Assembly (NCBI GenBank): GCA_019918135.1
Contig: WBZZ01007021.1
Coordinates: 1-50,736 of the forward strand
Reading direction: 5' to 3'
DNA from: Paulinella micropora
Taxonomy: Eukaryota; Cercozoa; Imbricatea; Euglyphida; Paulinellidae
DNA: 50,736 bases
The position numbers were made by a program, and so were the translations under genes. Position 1 is the stretch's first letter. Every line of letters starts with the position of its first letter. Of the stretch, positions 1-10,180 are shown piece by piece. A model generated the notes under the pieces. That model was not told the origin of the DNA. It ran no database searches and saw nothing but the letters and a program-made list of their open reading frames with translations.

Positions 1-115
1 CTAACATAGGCTACCACAGCAACATGACGTGGGCCGGATACTGCGGCAGCCTGAGGGTGCCGTTGCAAGTGTCACGTGTAATGCCTTGTCGAGTTTTAAT
101 TAAAAAGACTTTTCT
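1..115 (+). repeat. Partial arm of the 14.5-kb foldback element
   Basis: The window opens with CTAACATAGGCTACC, which continues through AGCAACATGA, GGGCCGGAT and GTAATGCCTTGTC. The same order of words is found at 14815-14895, the outer part of the right arm of a long inverted repeat. The window therefore begins inside a second, partial copy of that element. Confidence 0.7.
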
Positions 116-429
116 TGCACTTTCTTGGCGCGCCCCTACCCCCCCCCCCCCCTTCCCTCTCCTAGTTCTCAGTGCCAATAGTAAAACTTTGTCAGGGATT
201 TCTTTTTAATTATTTCTTTTTTGTACGTTCTTAGCGCGCAAACAAGGGATGAGGAGAGAGGGGGGGGGGGATAGCAGGGGACAAGGGGAACAGAGGGACA
301 AGAGGGGGGACGGGGGGAAAGCACACCCCTCCCCCTTCTTCCCCCCTTCCTCTTCCTCCCTCCCTCTCCCTTTCTTCCCCCCCGTCTGTTCCCTTTGTTG
401 TCAGGCAAGAATTTTTTTTTCCTCTTTTC

Positions 430-640
430 ATATTTTTCTGACCTTGCGCACGGTGGCCGACCCATGGCACGGGAGGACGCCGTCGGGGTAGTGAGGCTTT
501 TGTTTTTCTGGCACATTGACACTGCCCATCCATCCGCCGCAGGGTCGTGCTGGAGCACGGTGCTTTGCTCCTAGTTTTCAGTGCCCAAGTGTAAGACCGT
601 CGAGCTTTAATTCATCGTATTCTTTTTTGCACTCTCTTGG
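430..640 (+). repeat. Dispersed repeat R1, copy 1
   Basis: It contains in order TTTTCATATTTTTCTGACC, TTGCGCACGGTGGCCGA, GCCCATCCATCCGCCGCAGG, GTCGTGCTGGAGCACGGTG and GACCGTCGAGCTTTAATTC. Further copies lie near 975-1265, 1798-1945, 3298-3600 and 6990-7150, with an inverted part near 14085-14180. Confidence 0.75.
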
Positions 641-974
641 CGCCCCCCTCCTTCCCCCCTCTACCTGTGCCTCCCCTCCCTCTACCCCTGAGCCCGGGGC
701 TCAAAGAGCAGGGGGCAGATTTGCAACAAAAACTAAGCAAATTCCACTGAGCCCATGGCGTGGCATTTCCCTCCCCTCTGTATTCTCAAATCCTTTCTGC
801 TGCCCTCCCCCCTTCCCTCTTACCGACGGGGGGAAGGGGGGAAGGGGGGAGAGGATAGATTAATCCTCCCCGGCCCTTTTTTCTCTTAGTTTTCAGTGCC
901 GAAGATTAAAACTTTGTCAAGGATTTCTTTTTATTAATTTTTTTTACATTCTTAGCGCGCCCCTCCCCCACCTC

Positions 975-1265
975 TTTTCATATTTTTCTGACCTTGCGCA
1001 CGGTGGTCGAGCTATGGCACGTACAGGACGCCGTCGGGGTAGTGAGGCCTTTGTCCTCGTGGCACATTGACCACCGCCCATCCATCCATCCTCCGCAGGG
1101 TCGTGCTGGAGCACGGTGATCTGCTCCTAGTTTTTAGTGCCCCCAAATGTAAGACCGTCGAGTGGGCCGGATGCTGCGGCAGCCTGAGGGTGCCGTTGCA
1201 AGTGTCAAGTGTAAGACTTTGTCGAGTTTTTATTAAAAAGGACCTTTCTTGCACTTTCTTGGCGC
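975..1265 (+). repeat. Dispersed repeat R1, copy 2
   Basis: Nearly identical over about 290 bases to the copy at 3298-3600. Both run from the TTTTCATATTTTTCTGACC word through the GGAGCACGGTGATCT word to the TGCACTTTCTTGGC word. Confidence 0.75.
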
Positions 1266-1797
1266 CCCACTTCCCCCTCTCCCTTCCCTCTCCCACTCCC
1301 TGTTCTCAGACGGGGGACTAAGACAATTCGTGCTCCCCCCCCCCCCCTCCCCTGCCTCTTCCTCTCTCCCCTCTACTCCATCCCTCTCCTGAGCCCAGGG
1401 CGCTCAGGGAGTAGGGGAGGGGAAGGGGGGAAGGGTGAATGGCGCAGAAGCTACAAACAAAATAAATACATGCAACGCCTCCGTAAACCCCCCCTATGCC
1501 GGGCGCCTTTCTCCCCTCTACTCTTACTGACCGGGGGGGGGGGGGGGGGGAAAGATAGATTAATCCTCCCCGGCCCCTTCCCCTCTTGGTTCTCAGTGCC
1601 AAGATTAAAACTTTGTCAGGGATTTTTTTATTTTTTTGTACATTTCTTTAGCGCGCCCCTGCCCTCCCCCTCCCGCTCCCGATTCTCAGACAGTGAGAAG
1701 GGAACGGGGGGGGGGGGGGGGGGAGGGAGGGAAGCACATTCCGCCCTTCTCCCCCCCTTCTGTTCCCTTTGTTGTCGGGCAAAATTTTTTTTTTCCT

Positions 1798-1945
1798 CTT
1801 TTCATATTTTGCTGACCTTGCGCACGGTGGCCGAGCCATGGCACGGACAGGACGCCGTCTGGGCAGTGAGGCTTTTGTCCTCCTAGCACATTAACCACCG
1901 CCCATCCATCCGCAGCAGGGTCGTGCCGGAGCACGGTGCGCAAGA
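1798..1945 (+). repeat. Dispersed repeat R1, truncated copy 3
   Basis: Starts at the TTTTCATATTTTGCTGACC word and ends just after GTCGTGCCGGAGCACGGTG, where a different block (GCAAGATCTGCAGAAG) follows. The copy therefore lacks the 3' half of the repeat. Confidence 0.65.
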
Positions 1946-2616
1946 TCTGCAGAAGTAGGAAAAATATGAAAAGTGGAAAAGAAAATTTTTTTGGAACGCG
2001 TTTGCACACACAAACAAGGGACGAGGGGATGGGGGGATAGCAGGGGATAAGGGGAACAGAGGGACGAGATAGTGGGGGGGCACACCCCGTCCCTCCCTGT
2101 ACACGTTCTCAGACGGGGGGTGGGGGCAAGACAAATCGTGCTTGATCCTTCCCCGCCCCTTCCCTCTTCCTCTCTTAGTTCTCAGTGCCAAGATTAAAAT
2201 TTTGTCAGTAATTTTTTCTCGCGTGGTTTTTTCTTGGACATTCCTAGCGCGCCCCTACCCCTCCCTTCCCCTGCCTCTTCTCTCCCCTCTTTTATTAATT
2301 TTGTTTACATTCTTAGCGCCCCCCGCTCAGCGCTGAGAACGGGGAGTGGGAGAGAAAAGTTAAAAAAAATTTTAAATTAAAACTCGACAAAGTCTTAGAC
2401 TAGACAAAGCTGGTCATGTCACAAGAAAAAGGGGGGCGCTAGTTTTTTCCAGGGAAACACACATTCGAAATTTGGCTGCAAATTTCTATTCTAGAAACGA
2501 GAAAGAGAAAAAGTCTCCCCCTTCCCCTTTCTCTCCCTTTTCCCTGCTCTTTGAGCCCCCTGAGCCCGGGGGGCTCAAAGAACAGGGGAAGGGGAAGGGC
2601 GTAGAAGCTACAAAAC

Positions 2617-2710
2617 AAAGCGGACATTTGCCTCAGTGCGAGAAGCCGGCCTAGTTTGGCGCGGCCTTGGCCCTAGCCAGCAGCCTCGCCCGCGCGCCAA
2701 CCTCTTTGCG
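2617..2710 (+). pseudogene. Relic of the alpha/beta hydrolase gene end
   Basis: About 90 bases match the 3' part of the hydrolase gene near 27015-27105, including the words GTGCGAGAAGCCGGCC and TAGCCAGCAGCCT. In the relic a CAG codon of the intact gene has become TAG, and both ends run into unrelated repeat blocks. It contains the catalytic His region (GHxPQCEKP) only. It is a scattered duplicate, not a gene. Confidence 0.75.
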
Positions 2711-3297
2711 TACGGTGGCCGATTGGAAAGAAAAAAAAAAATTTTGGAACGCATTTGCACGCGCAAACAAAGGACGAGAGGAGGGGGGATAGCATGGGAC
2801 AAGGGGGACAAAGGGACGAGAGGGGGGGAAGGGGGAGCACACCCCGCCCCTTCCTTCTCCCTCTCTTAGTTCTCAGTGCCAAGACTAAAATTTTGCCCTT
2901 AACAGACCCCGCCCCTCGCCTTTCCTCTTCCTCTCTCTCAGTTTTCAGTTTTCAGTTTTTTCGAGTTTTAATTCAACGTAGTTTTTGTTTTGTACTTTCT
3001 TGGCGCGCCCTCCCCCTTGCCCCTTTGCTCCCCCGCTCCCGATTCTCAGACAGTGGACCAAGACAATGTGTGCTTCCTCCTTCCCTGCCTCTTCCCTATG
3101 CGTTTGCACGCGCAAACAAGGGACGAGAGAGGGGGGGGGGGTAGCAGGTGACAAGGGGAACAGAGGGACAAGAGGGGGGACGGGGGGAAAGCACACCTCT
3201 CCCCCTTCTTCCCCCCTTCCTCTTCCTCCCTCCCTCTCCCTTTCATCCCCCCCGCCTGTTTCCTTTGTTGTTGTCAGGCAAGAAATTTTTTTTTCCT

Positions 3298-3600
3298 CTT
3301 TTCATATTTTTCTGACCTTGCGCACGGTGGTCGAGCTATGGCACGTACAGGACGCCGTCGGGGTAGTGAGGCCTTTGTCGTCGTGGCACATTGACCACCG
3401 CCCATCCATCCATCCTCCGCAGGGTCGTGCTGGAGCACGGTGATCTACTCCTAGTTTTCAGTGCCCCCAAATGTAAGACCGTCGAGTGGGCCGGATGCTG
3501 CGGCAGCCTGAGGGTGCCGTTGCAAGTGTCAAGTGTAAGACTTTGTCGAGTTTTAATTCAGCGTGGACTTTTCTTGCACTTTCTTGGCCCCCAACTCCCC
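3298..3600 (+). repeat. Dispersed repeat R1, copy 4
   Basis: Near-identical to 975-1265. It is followed by the TTCAGCGTGGACTTTTCTTG block that also follows the copy ending near 7150. Confidence 0.75.
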
Positions 3601-4417
3601 CTGTCCCTTCCTTTTCCTTCTCCCTCTCTTGCTCTCAGTGCCAAGATTAAAACCTTGTCAGGGATCTTTTTTCGCGTGATTTTTGTATATTCTTAGCGCG
3701 CCCCTACCCTCTCCCTTCCCTCTCCCACTCCCTGTTCGCAGACGGGGGACTAAGACAATTCGTGCTCTCCCTCCCCCCCCCCCCCTCCCCTGCCTCTTCT
3801 TCTCTCCCCTCTACTCCTTCCCACCCACTGAGCCCGGGGGGCTCAAAGAGCAACGAGCAGAATTGCAACAAAACTAAGTTGATTCCACTAAGCTTTCCCG
3901 GGGAAACAGTCGTAAGCGCCAATTTGGCGCCAAAATCTACTTGCGCAAAAAGAAGATCATACACAGACGCCCCAACGCCGCCGTGAGGAAGACGTCCTCC
4001 CCTCCCTCTCACCTTCGTCGCCCCTCTCACCTTTGTCCTCTGCTTGTTCCTCCCCCCCTCCCCTCGTCCCTTGTTTGCGCGTGCAAACGCGTTCCAAAAA
4101 AGATTGTTGCTTTCCACTTTTCATATTCCCGCAGATATTTCCGCATATCCTTGTAGAGGGGAGAGGCAGGGAAGGAGGAGCAGGGGCGCCAAGAAAATGT
4201 AATTTACGCTGAATTAAAGCTCGACGGTGTCCTGTCCGTGCCATAGCTCGGCCACCGTGCGCAAGACCTGCGGAAATATGAAAAGAAAAAAAAATCTTGC
4301 CCGACAACAAAGGGAACAGACGGGGGATAGTAGGGTGAAGAAGGGGGCGGGGTGTGCTTCCCCCCCTTCCGGTCCCTTTTCACTGTCTGAGAATAGAGAG
4401 GAGAGGGGAGAGGAAGG

Positions 4418-4566
4418 GGAATATGAAAAACCTTTTTTTTGCGCAACCAACAATTTTTGGTGCGCGTTTTTTTTCCGCGGGAAAACATGTTATTTTTCGC
4501 GAGCCCCGCGAGAGAGTGCAAAAAAAAAGAGAATTTTTTTATTATTAAAAGCTCGACAAAGTTTTA
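4418..4566 (+). repeat. Dispersed repeat R2, copy 1
   Basis: Starts GAATATGAAAAACC, holds a hairpin with GCGCA..TGCGC arms around CCAACAATTTTTGG, then CCGCGGGAAAACATGTTATT, GCCCCGCGAGAGAGTGC, an A run, and the AT word TATTAAAAGCTCGACAAAG. Two almost identical copies lie at 9473-9620 and 10727-10873. Confidence 0.75.
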
Positions 4567-4569
4567 CGA

Positions 4570-4765
4570 AGTCACTTTGATTAGCCGCGCTGTAAAGCAT
4601 TAAGACAAGAGTTGGCGAACTTGGCTACGCAAGGCCATCGAGTGGCGACGAGGCGTTCGAACAGGCCCTGCTCGGTTCGTGCCCAACGCGCACTCAACTA
4701 AGAAGTTACATTATGCAGCTTGGCACTGGGAGACCCCGAGGAAGGTGCACGTCACACGGAAGGGG
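4570..4765 (+). pseudogene. Relic of an unrecognised gene, copy 1
   Basis: One frame reads as ordinary protein for about 60 codons and ends in a segment containing KLHYAAWHWETPRKVHV. The same segment occurs at 9620-9725 and 10858-11000, each time with a different upstream part, and no copy has a plausible start. All three are followed by the same GGAAACACAC block. This looks like the tail of a lost gene carried along inside a repeat. No family was recognised. Confidence 0.55.
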
Positions 4766-4854
4766 GGCCGGTAGGTTTTCCGGGGAAACACACGCCAAAC
4801 AATTTGGCGACAAATTTCATTCGAGAAACGAGAAAGAGAAAAATTCAGTTCGCA

Positions 4855-5025
4855 AAGGCGCCGCCTTCCCTGTTCTTTGAGCCCCCCGGGCTCAGGGGGG
4901 TCAAGTGGGAGAGAAGAAAAAAAATGAGGGGGGGAGGCACCCCCCCCCCCCCCCCACACACACACACAACCTGTCCCTCGTCTTCCTTCTTTTCTCCATG
5001 AGCCCCCTGAGCCCGAGGGGCTTAA
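4855..5025. repeat. Two-hairpin foldback repeat R4, copy 1
   Basis: A hairpin-forming word (TTTGAGCCCCCCGGGCTCA) is followed by a purine-rich stretch, a C run, a pyrimidine-rich stretch and a second hairpin (ATGAGCCCCCTGAGCCCGAG). The two halves are roughly reverse complements, so the whole unit can fold back on itself. Other copies lie near 9830, 15745, 25485 and 28262. Confidence 0.7.
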
Positions 5026-5038
5026 GAATAATCCACCC

Positions 5039-6829
5039 ATGAGAGCACGCCATCTCTAGGAACTGCTAACGAGTGGCGCTGACCTGGAGTCGGAGGCCAA
5101 CCCCGCCAGCGAGCAAGCGCGCGGACGGAAAAGGAAGCGCCATTTAGGCGCCAACAAGCGCGAGCAAGCCGGAATCTGGCTAAGCGCATTGCGATACCAA
5201 ATCGGGCACGGCGTACAAGCCGTAGCGCTGGACGTGACGGCTCTTGGTGGGCGCCCTCGCGTGCTCAAAACCCTGGCAAATGTTATGAAGAAGCACAAGG
5301 GCAAATTTGACTTACAGCTACGCCTCCGCGAGGGAGAACACATTGAAGAAAGTAGCCGAGCCGTTTGCCAAAGCCTAGCGTGGCTTGCGTATCCACTGGC
5401 GCGCAGCCTGGAGCTGCAAGGACTGCGCGGGGGTTTGTACAAGCTGCCGCGCCACAGCGAGGGGAGTGTGGTGCTGGCTGATTGCCAAGAAGTCACCCTG
5501 CTGCTTGAAAGCCCACCCCAACAGCTGCGTCTGCTGGACTGCGTGGCTTGTACCACAACCCTAGAACCAACCTTGGCGGTCTGGCACGACGAAGACATAG
5601 ACAAAGCCGTCAAAGCCGTCATCAGGCTCGAATACACGCTCGAAGATCGCACTGTCCAGTGCCGTAATTGGCTTCGGAACCTACACCTGGACAGGGTAGA
5701 AGACGTGGAGGTGGTCTTGTTTGGATCTGGACAGTGTCTGGGCTGGCCTGGCCTTGATTTGTCGCCGGACAACTATCCTTTTGTAACTTCTGTTCGAATC
5801 CACTTCAACGACGCCGCAGATGACGAACGAATACGCCTCTTGGCAGACGCAGGTCTGTCGCGGGATACCGTGCGTTTGGTGCTAGACTATGTTCCGTCGA
5901 CGTGCACGCTTCTGGGCAAGCAACTGCGTCACAGCTTGCTTATAAACAGAAATTTAGATGTGTGGGATGGACGTGACGACATGATGGGCACGTTGGAGCT
6001 GGGGGGGTTTGCTCTGGGGGACAGCGTGCCCGACGTGCTTTATCATTTTCTGAGGCCTTTCCGTGAGCAGAGGGTCCGACTAATCAATTGCACGCTTGCG
6101 CGGCCGGCGAACGCACTAGCTTGGGCAAGAGCTTTTCAAATGCCAATCACCTGGATAAGAGAGCTTTCTTGGCATGGCTGCGATTTCGTTGACGATAAGT
6201 TTGTCGCCCTGGCGTTTGATGATGTCTTATACCCGAGTCTAGAAAGCCTGGACCTCAGCGGCACGCGCGTCGAGTCCCTGCCTCCGAGGCTGCTGGCACG
6301 GCTCTCAAAGCTCCAGAGCCTGCATCTACCTAGTCTTGACGTACTGGACGCCTGTCTCCGGCAACCTGACTCGTCGGTCTTAGCGGGGCTGCAAGAGCTG
6401 CGAGTTGATCGGGCCCTGGATTGGAAATCGCTGCCCAAGTACTTTGGTTTATTGAAGAATCTGCGCTGGCTTGAACTAAACCTAACGAAAGACACTGAGT
6501 TTTGTGAGCCGCGCCTAGTGCGCGAAGCGTGGCACGCCTGGCCTCGACTGACTCGCTGGTGCCTGCGCGACGACGCGGGAGGGGGCATGAGCTTTCAATG
6601 CGCCCGGGCGTTGCACCAGCTGGGCGAGCTACCCCCCGCCTGCTCGGTTCGGGGCACGCTTATTCTGGACCTGCGAGGCACCAAGCTTACCCTGGATCAG
6701 TTGGCACAGTTGCAAACGTGGGGCAGGACCATTGGCTTGTTTGACTTGCCAGAGATTCCTGCAGTCTTGTGTGACTCGCCAGAGATTCCTGCAGTCGGTG
6801 AAACACTGAACCAGCGCCAATGTTCTTAG
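5039..6829 (+). pseudogene. LRR-like protein, copy 1, early stop
   Basis: This copy is paralogous over its whole length to the gene at 16604-18375. The ATG at 5039 matches the start of that paralogue, but codon 7 is TAG (5057-5059) where the paralogue has TGG. After it the frame stays open to 6829; the first in-frame ATG is at 5285, so a product of about 515 residues is possible. The C-terminal third holds leucine-rich-repeat-like segments such as LESLDLSGTRVESLPPRLL and LQSLHLPSLDVLDACL. The N-terminal half is unrecognised. Such LRR proteins usually bind other proteins, but no partner is suggested. The 3' end carries a short tandem duplication. Whether the TAG is real or an error is open. 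Confidence 0.65.
6748..6800 (+). repeat. Short tandem duplication in LRR copy 1
   Basis: The word CCAGAGATTCCTGCAGTC occurs twice, about 30 bases apart, so the protein ends with two copies of PEIPAV. The paralogue at 16604-18375 ends at this point, so the duplication is specific to this copy. Confidence 0.8.
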
Positions 6830-7811
6830 CGAGCGGCAGTCCCGCAGCCCTAAAACGCTGCCCGTGATTGTGCACCCAAATAGTTCCAATTGTTTCAGTG
6901 ACTGCAAGCGCTGTAACGCGGAGATTGTCTCGTCTGATATGCTGTAATTATCCAGCTGTAGCCTTTGTATAGTCTGGCAGGCCGCAAACCCGACTGGAGC
7001 ACGGTGATCTGCTCCTAGTTTTTAGTGCCCCCAAATGTAAGACCGTCGAGTGGGCCGGATGCTGCGGCAGCCTGAGGGTGCCGTTGCAAGTGTCAAGTGT
7101 AAGACTTTGTCGAGTTTTAATTCAGCGTGGACTTTTTTTGCACTTTCTTGGCGCTCCACTCCCCCTGTCCCTTCCTTTTCCTTCTCCCTGTTCTCAGACG
7201 GGGAACTAAGATAATTCGTGCTCTCCCTCCCCCTCCCTCCCCTGCCTCTTCTTCTCTCCCCTCTACTCCTTCCCACCCCCTGAACCCGGGGGGCTCAAAG
7301 AGCAAGGAGCAGAATTGCAACAAAACTAAGTTGATTCCACTAAGCTTTCCCGGTGAAACAGTCGTAAGCGCCAAAATCTACTTGCGCAAAAAAAAATCCC
7401 ACACAGACGCCCCAACGCCGCCGTGAGGAAGACGTCCTCCCCCTCCCTCTCACTCTCGTCGCCCCTCTCACTCTCGTCGCCCCTCTCACCTTCGTCGCCC
7501 CTCTCACCTTTGTCCTCTGCTTGTTCCTCCCCCTCTCCTCTCGTCCCTTGTTTGCGCGTGCAAACGCGTCCCAAAAAAATTGTTGCTTTCCACTTTTCAT
7601 ATTTATCCTATTTCCGCATATCCTTGTAGAGGGGAGAGGCAGGGAAGGAGGAGCAGGGGCGCGCCAAGAAAATGTAATTTACGCTGAATTAAAGCTCGAC
7701 GGTGTCCTGTCCGTGCCATAGCTCGGCCACCGTGCGCAAGACCTGCGGAAATATGAAAAGAGGAAAAGAAAAAAATTTTTTGCCCGACAACAAAAAAACA
7801 GACGAGGGGAG
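6830..7811. repeat. Intergenic repeats
   Basis: No gene seen. It holds a truncated R1 copy (about 6990-7150), then a block also present at 3590-4320 that runs from the AAGATTAATTCGTGCTCTCC-like word through the TTTGCGCGTGCAAACGCG hairpin word to ACCTGCGGAAATATGAAAAG. The 4-kb and 7-kb versions differ mainly in homopolymer length and in the tandem repeat at 7448-7515. Confidence 0.7.
7448..7515. repeat. Tandem repeat of about 17 bases
   Basis: About four head-to-tail units of CTCTCACYYTCGTCGCCC. The sister block near 4005-4040 has only about two units, so this locus varies in copy number. Confidence 0.85.
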
Positions 7812-7867
7812 ACCCGCACAGCCTCCTCCGGAACCAGTTTTAGCCTATGCGCCGTTCTGGACTGAGT

Positions 7868-7919
7868 CCGGGGGGCAAAGCCCCCCGAGCCCCCCTTTCA
7901 GCCCGCGCTGGCGGGCTGG
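7868..7919 (+). mobile_element. GC hairpin element, copy 1
   Basis: Two perfect stems in a row: GGGGGGC-AAA-GCCCCCC at 7870-7886 and AGCCCGC-GCTG-GCGGGCT at 7900-7917, joined by a C-rich spacer. It replaces about 120 bases of the Fanzor sequence. The same two-stem design recurs at 8121, 8477, 8812, 20851 and, partly, 23112. Confidence 0.7.
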
Positions 7920-8120
7920 TACGAGCCGACAACGGTACAAGGCCCGCAGGAAACCTCCTGGCAGTCGCGACTTGCACTGCTTCCCGCAACTCAGGTCAAC
8001 GCGCGACGTAACGCAGCCAAAGCAGACGAGACCCAGAACAAGGTGCCCAAAAAGAAGTTTAGTCTGAACAAGAAGGCGGGCAAGACGCCCACGCTCAAGA
8101 CACTCACGTGCAAAATCTAC

Positions 8121-8191
8121 CCCACCCCGCTTACGCGGGCTGGAGGGTAGCATGCAGGGCCCGGGGGGGGGGGGGGGTGGAGCCCCCCGGG
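8121..8191 (-). mobile_element. GC hairpin element, inverted copy 2
   Basis: Here the order is reversed: the CCCGC..GCGGG stem comes first (8126-8139) and the G-run/AGCCCCCC stem second, so the element lies in the opposite orientation. It replaces about 380 bases of the Fanzor gene, including the Lys-rich insert. Confidence 0.6.
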
Positions 8192-8476
8192 GCGACTTTG
8201 ATCTAGATACTCTGCGCCTGCGGTTTGTGAAACAAGATAGCGAGTTCGTGCGAGCCAGACCGTGGCTTCTCAGCGTGCCCCTACGACATCCGTGAAGTGG
8301 CCATCCGGGACCTGCAAGCGGCGCGGGCCTCTGCCATCTCAAATCTTAGCCAGAAGGGCAAGTTCTTTCACTGGAAGAGAGTCAACTTCCGCAAGTGGGA
8401 GGAGCGCAGGTCTACGATCGCGATCTCGCACACAGTCTGGGGGCGCCAGCGGGGCTTCTTTGCGGGCTTTCTGGGA

Positions 8477-8534
8477 CCCGGGGGGCAAGCCCCCCTCGCC
8501 CCCCCTTGCTACCCTTTCAACCCGCGGCAGCGGG
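8477..8534 (+). mobile_element. GC hairpin element, copy 3
   Basis: GGGGGGC-AA-GCCCCCC followed by a C-rich spacer and CCCGC-GGCA-GCGGG. It replaces about 160 bases just before the first RuvC motif of the Fanzor copy. Confidence 0.65.
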
Positions 8535-8811
8535 CTGGACTCCAAGCGTGCAGTGAGCATCGACCCGGGCGTCAGGAGCTTTCTGACCATGTACTACGCG
8601 GACTCCGGCGCGATAACCGAATGGAGCCGCGGGTCTATTGCCAGCGTGTACCGTCTGCAGAAACACGTCGACAATCTGCTAAGCAAGGTTGCGCTACTGG
8701 CTAAGGACAGCAGCAAGAAGCGGAACCGCTGGCGCCTACGGCGCTCTATTACTCGAGTGCGTGATAAGATCTACAACATGGTCCAGGACGTGCACAAGAA
8801 AGCCGTCAGAT

Positions 8812-8915
8812 GCGGGGGGTGTCGCCCCCCATGACCCCCCCTGCAGCCCGCGCCGGGGGGCATGCCCCCCGCGCCCCCCCCTTTTCTCCATTCCAGCCCG
8901 CGCCAGCGGGGTGGC
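8812..8915 (+). mobile_element. GC hairpin element, tandem double copy 4
   Basis: Two units back to back: GCGGGGGGTGTCGCCCCCC with a partial AGCCCGCGC, then GGGGGGCATGCCCCCC with AGCCCGCGCCAGCGGG. The Fanzor homology ends exactly at the left edge of this pair. Confidence 0.65.
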
Positions 8916-9620
8916 ACAGGCGTGCGTGTTGAACCACCACCCACGCTTGCTCGGAAGTTGTTTTTTTTTAAGTTGTCTTTTTTTAATAAAAAAATACACG
9001 TTCTCTCTCCAGTTCTCAGTGCCAAGATTAAAACTTTGTCAGTGAATTTTTTATTAATTTTTCTTTTGTACATTCTTAGCGCGCCCCTCGTCCCTCTTCC
9101 TTCCCACCCCCGCTCCCGATTCTCAGACGGGAAACTAACAACAATTCGAGCTTCCTCCTCCCCTGCCTCTTCCCTCTCCCTTTGGGTACTTTCTTGATGG
9201 CGCTTTTAGTGAACGCGGCTTGGCGGTTTGTGCATGTGCTAGTATAGCCGAAAAAGGTAGTGTTTCCAGGCTTTTCTGGCAATACTGCCTTTTCAGCCAT
9301 ATCATTCCAGGCGCACACATACGCGAATTTTGCGACAAATTTCGTGCAAAAAAGAAGAGAGAGGGAAGGGCCAGCTGCAACAGGCGCCGCTTGCGTGGGA
9401 AGAGGAAGGGGAAGGGTTGCCTCTTCTCCTCCCCCTTCTCTTCCCCCTTTCTCTCTCCGTCCCCCAAGAAGGGGAATATGAAAAACCTTTTTTTTGCGCA
9501 ACCAACAATTTTTGGTGCGCGGTTTTTTTCCGCGGGAAAACATGTTATTTCCCAGCTAGCCCCGCGAGAGAGTGCAAAAAAAAAGAGAATTTTTTTTAAT
9601 TAAAAGCTCGACAAAGTCTC
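8916..9620. repeat. Intergenic repeats with R2 copy 2
   Basis: No gene seen. It holds the GTGCCAAGATTAAAACTTTGTCAG block, a stretch matching 16290-16400 only in short words (TTGCGACAAATTT), a GC-rich purine/pyrimidine block and, at 9473-9620, a second copy of R2 with the same GCGCA..TGCGC hairpin as at 4418. Confidence 0.65.
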
Positions 9621-9725
9621 GGCCACACTATGAGCTCTGTTACCTCGTGCCCAACGCGCACTTAACTAAGAAGTTACATTATGCGGCTTGGCACTGGGAG
9701 ACCCCAAGGAAGGTGCACGTCACAC
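9620..9725 (+). pseudogene. Relic of the unrecognised gene, copy 2
   Basis: Second copy of the fragment encoding KLHYAAWHWETPRKVHV, directly after R2. It matches 4675-4765 and 10958-11000. No start and no family recognised. Confidence 0.5.
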
Positions 9726-9829
9726 GAAAGGGGGGCCGGTAGGTTTTCCGGGGAAACACACACCAAATAATTTGGCGACAAATTTCATTCGAGAAACGAG
9801 AAAGAGAAAAATTCAGTTCGCAAAGGCGC

Positions 9830-9983
9830 CGCCTTCCCTGTTCTTTGAGCCCCCCGGGGGGGGCTCAGGGGGCTCAAGTGGGAGAGAAGAAAAAAAATGG
9901 GGGGGCACCCCCCCCACACAACCTGTCCATCGTCTTCCTTCTTTTCTCCATGAGCCCCCTGAGCCCGGGGGGCTCGAAGATCG
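9830..9983. repeat. Two-hairpin foldback repeat R4, copy 2
   Basis: Same design as 4855-5025: a TTTGAGCCCCCC hairpin, a purine stretch, a short C run and the second ATGAGCCCCCTGAGCCCG hairpin. It is followed immediately by a relic of the LRR gene, just as copy 1 is followed by LRR copy 1. Confidence 0.7.
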
Positions 9984-10180
9984 CACTGTCCAGGGCAAGA
10001 GCTTTTCAAATGCCAATCACCTGGATAAGAGAGCTTTCTTGGCATGGCTGCAATTTTGTTGACGATAAGTTTGTCGCCCTGGCGTTTGATGATGTCTTGT
10101 CCAGCCAGCGGTATTGGATCACGAGACTAGAAAGCCTGGACCTCAGCAGCACGCGCGTCGAGTCCCTGCCTCCGAGCATT
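9976..10180 (+). pseudogene. LRR-like gene, deleted fragment (copy 3)
   Basis: About 20 bases equal 5640-5660 of LRR copy 1 and are joined, at the word GTCCAG, straight to sequence equal to about 6124-6290. Some 460 bases of the gene are therefore missing. A second small change lies near 10095-10115. The fragment ends in the same LRR segment (ESLDLS.TRVESLPP). It is closer to copy 1 than to the copy at 16604, so it derives from copy 1 or its recent ancestor. Confidence 0.8.

Larger units (their letters stand above)
1..4570. repeat. Repeat mosaic without intact genes
   Basis: I see no credible gene here. The stretch is built from short blocks that recur elsewhere in the window: a block with the core GTCGTGCTGGAGCACGGTG, a block with TTTGCACGCGCAAACAAGG, a block with TTTTCATATTTTTCTGACC, and an AT block around CTCGACAAAGTCTTACAC in both orientations. 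They are separated by runs of 8-20 G or C and by purine-only or pyrimidine-only tracts. The ORFs it contains are low-complexity Pro, Gly, Arg or Ser translations. One gene relic (2617-2710) is listed separately. Confidence 0.8.
7812..8812 (+). pseudogene. Fanzor/TnpB pseudogene, broken by GC hairpins
   Basis: The segments at 7812-7867, 7920-8120, 8192-8476 and 8535-8812 align in order with the intact nuclease gene at 11829-13778. Between them three GC-rich hairpin elements sit where about 120, 380 and 160 bases of the intact gene are missing. A fourth (double) element ends the copy, so the C-terminal nuclease part, including the catalytic Glu region, both CxxC pairs and the last Asp, is absent. 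An extra C after GTGCCC also shifts the frame near 8281. The first RuvC motif (SIDPG) is still present near 8560. It is a non-functional copy whose decay is tied to the hairpin elements. Confidence 0.85.

Noticed and set aside
169..2869. ORFs of 60-140 codons on both strands in the first 3 kb
   Set aside because: They are low-complexity Pro/Ser/Arg/Gly translations of repeat blocks and homopolymers, they overlap on both strands, and they have no family features.
7448..7515. Possible CRISPR array
   Set aside because: The units are 17 bases, head to tail, with no spacers.
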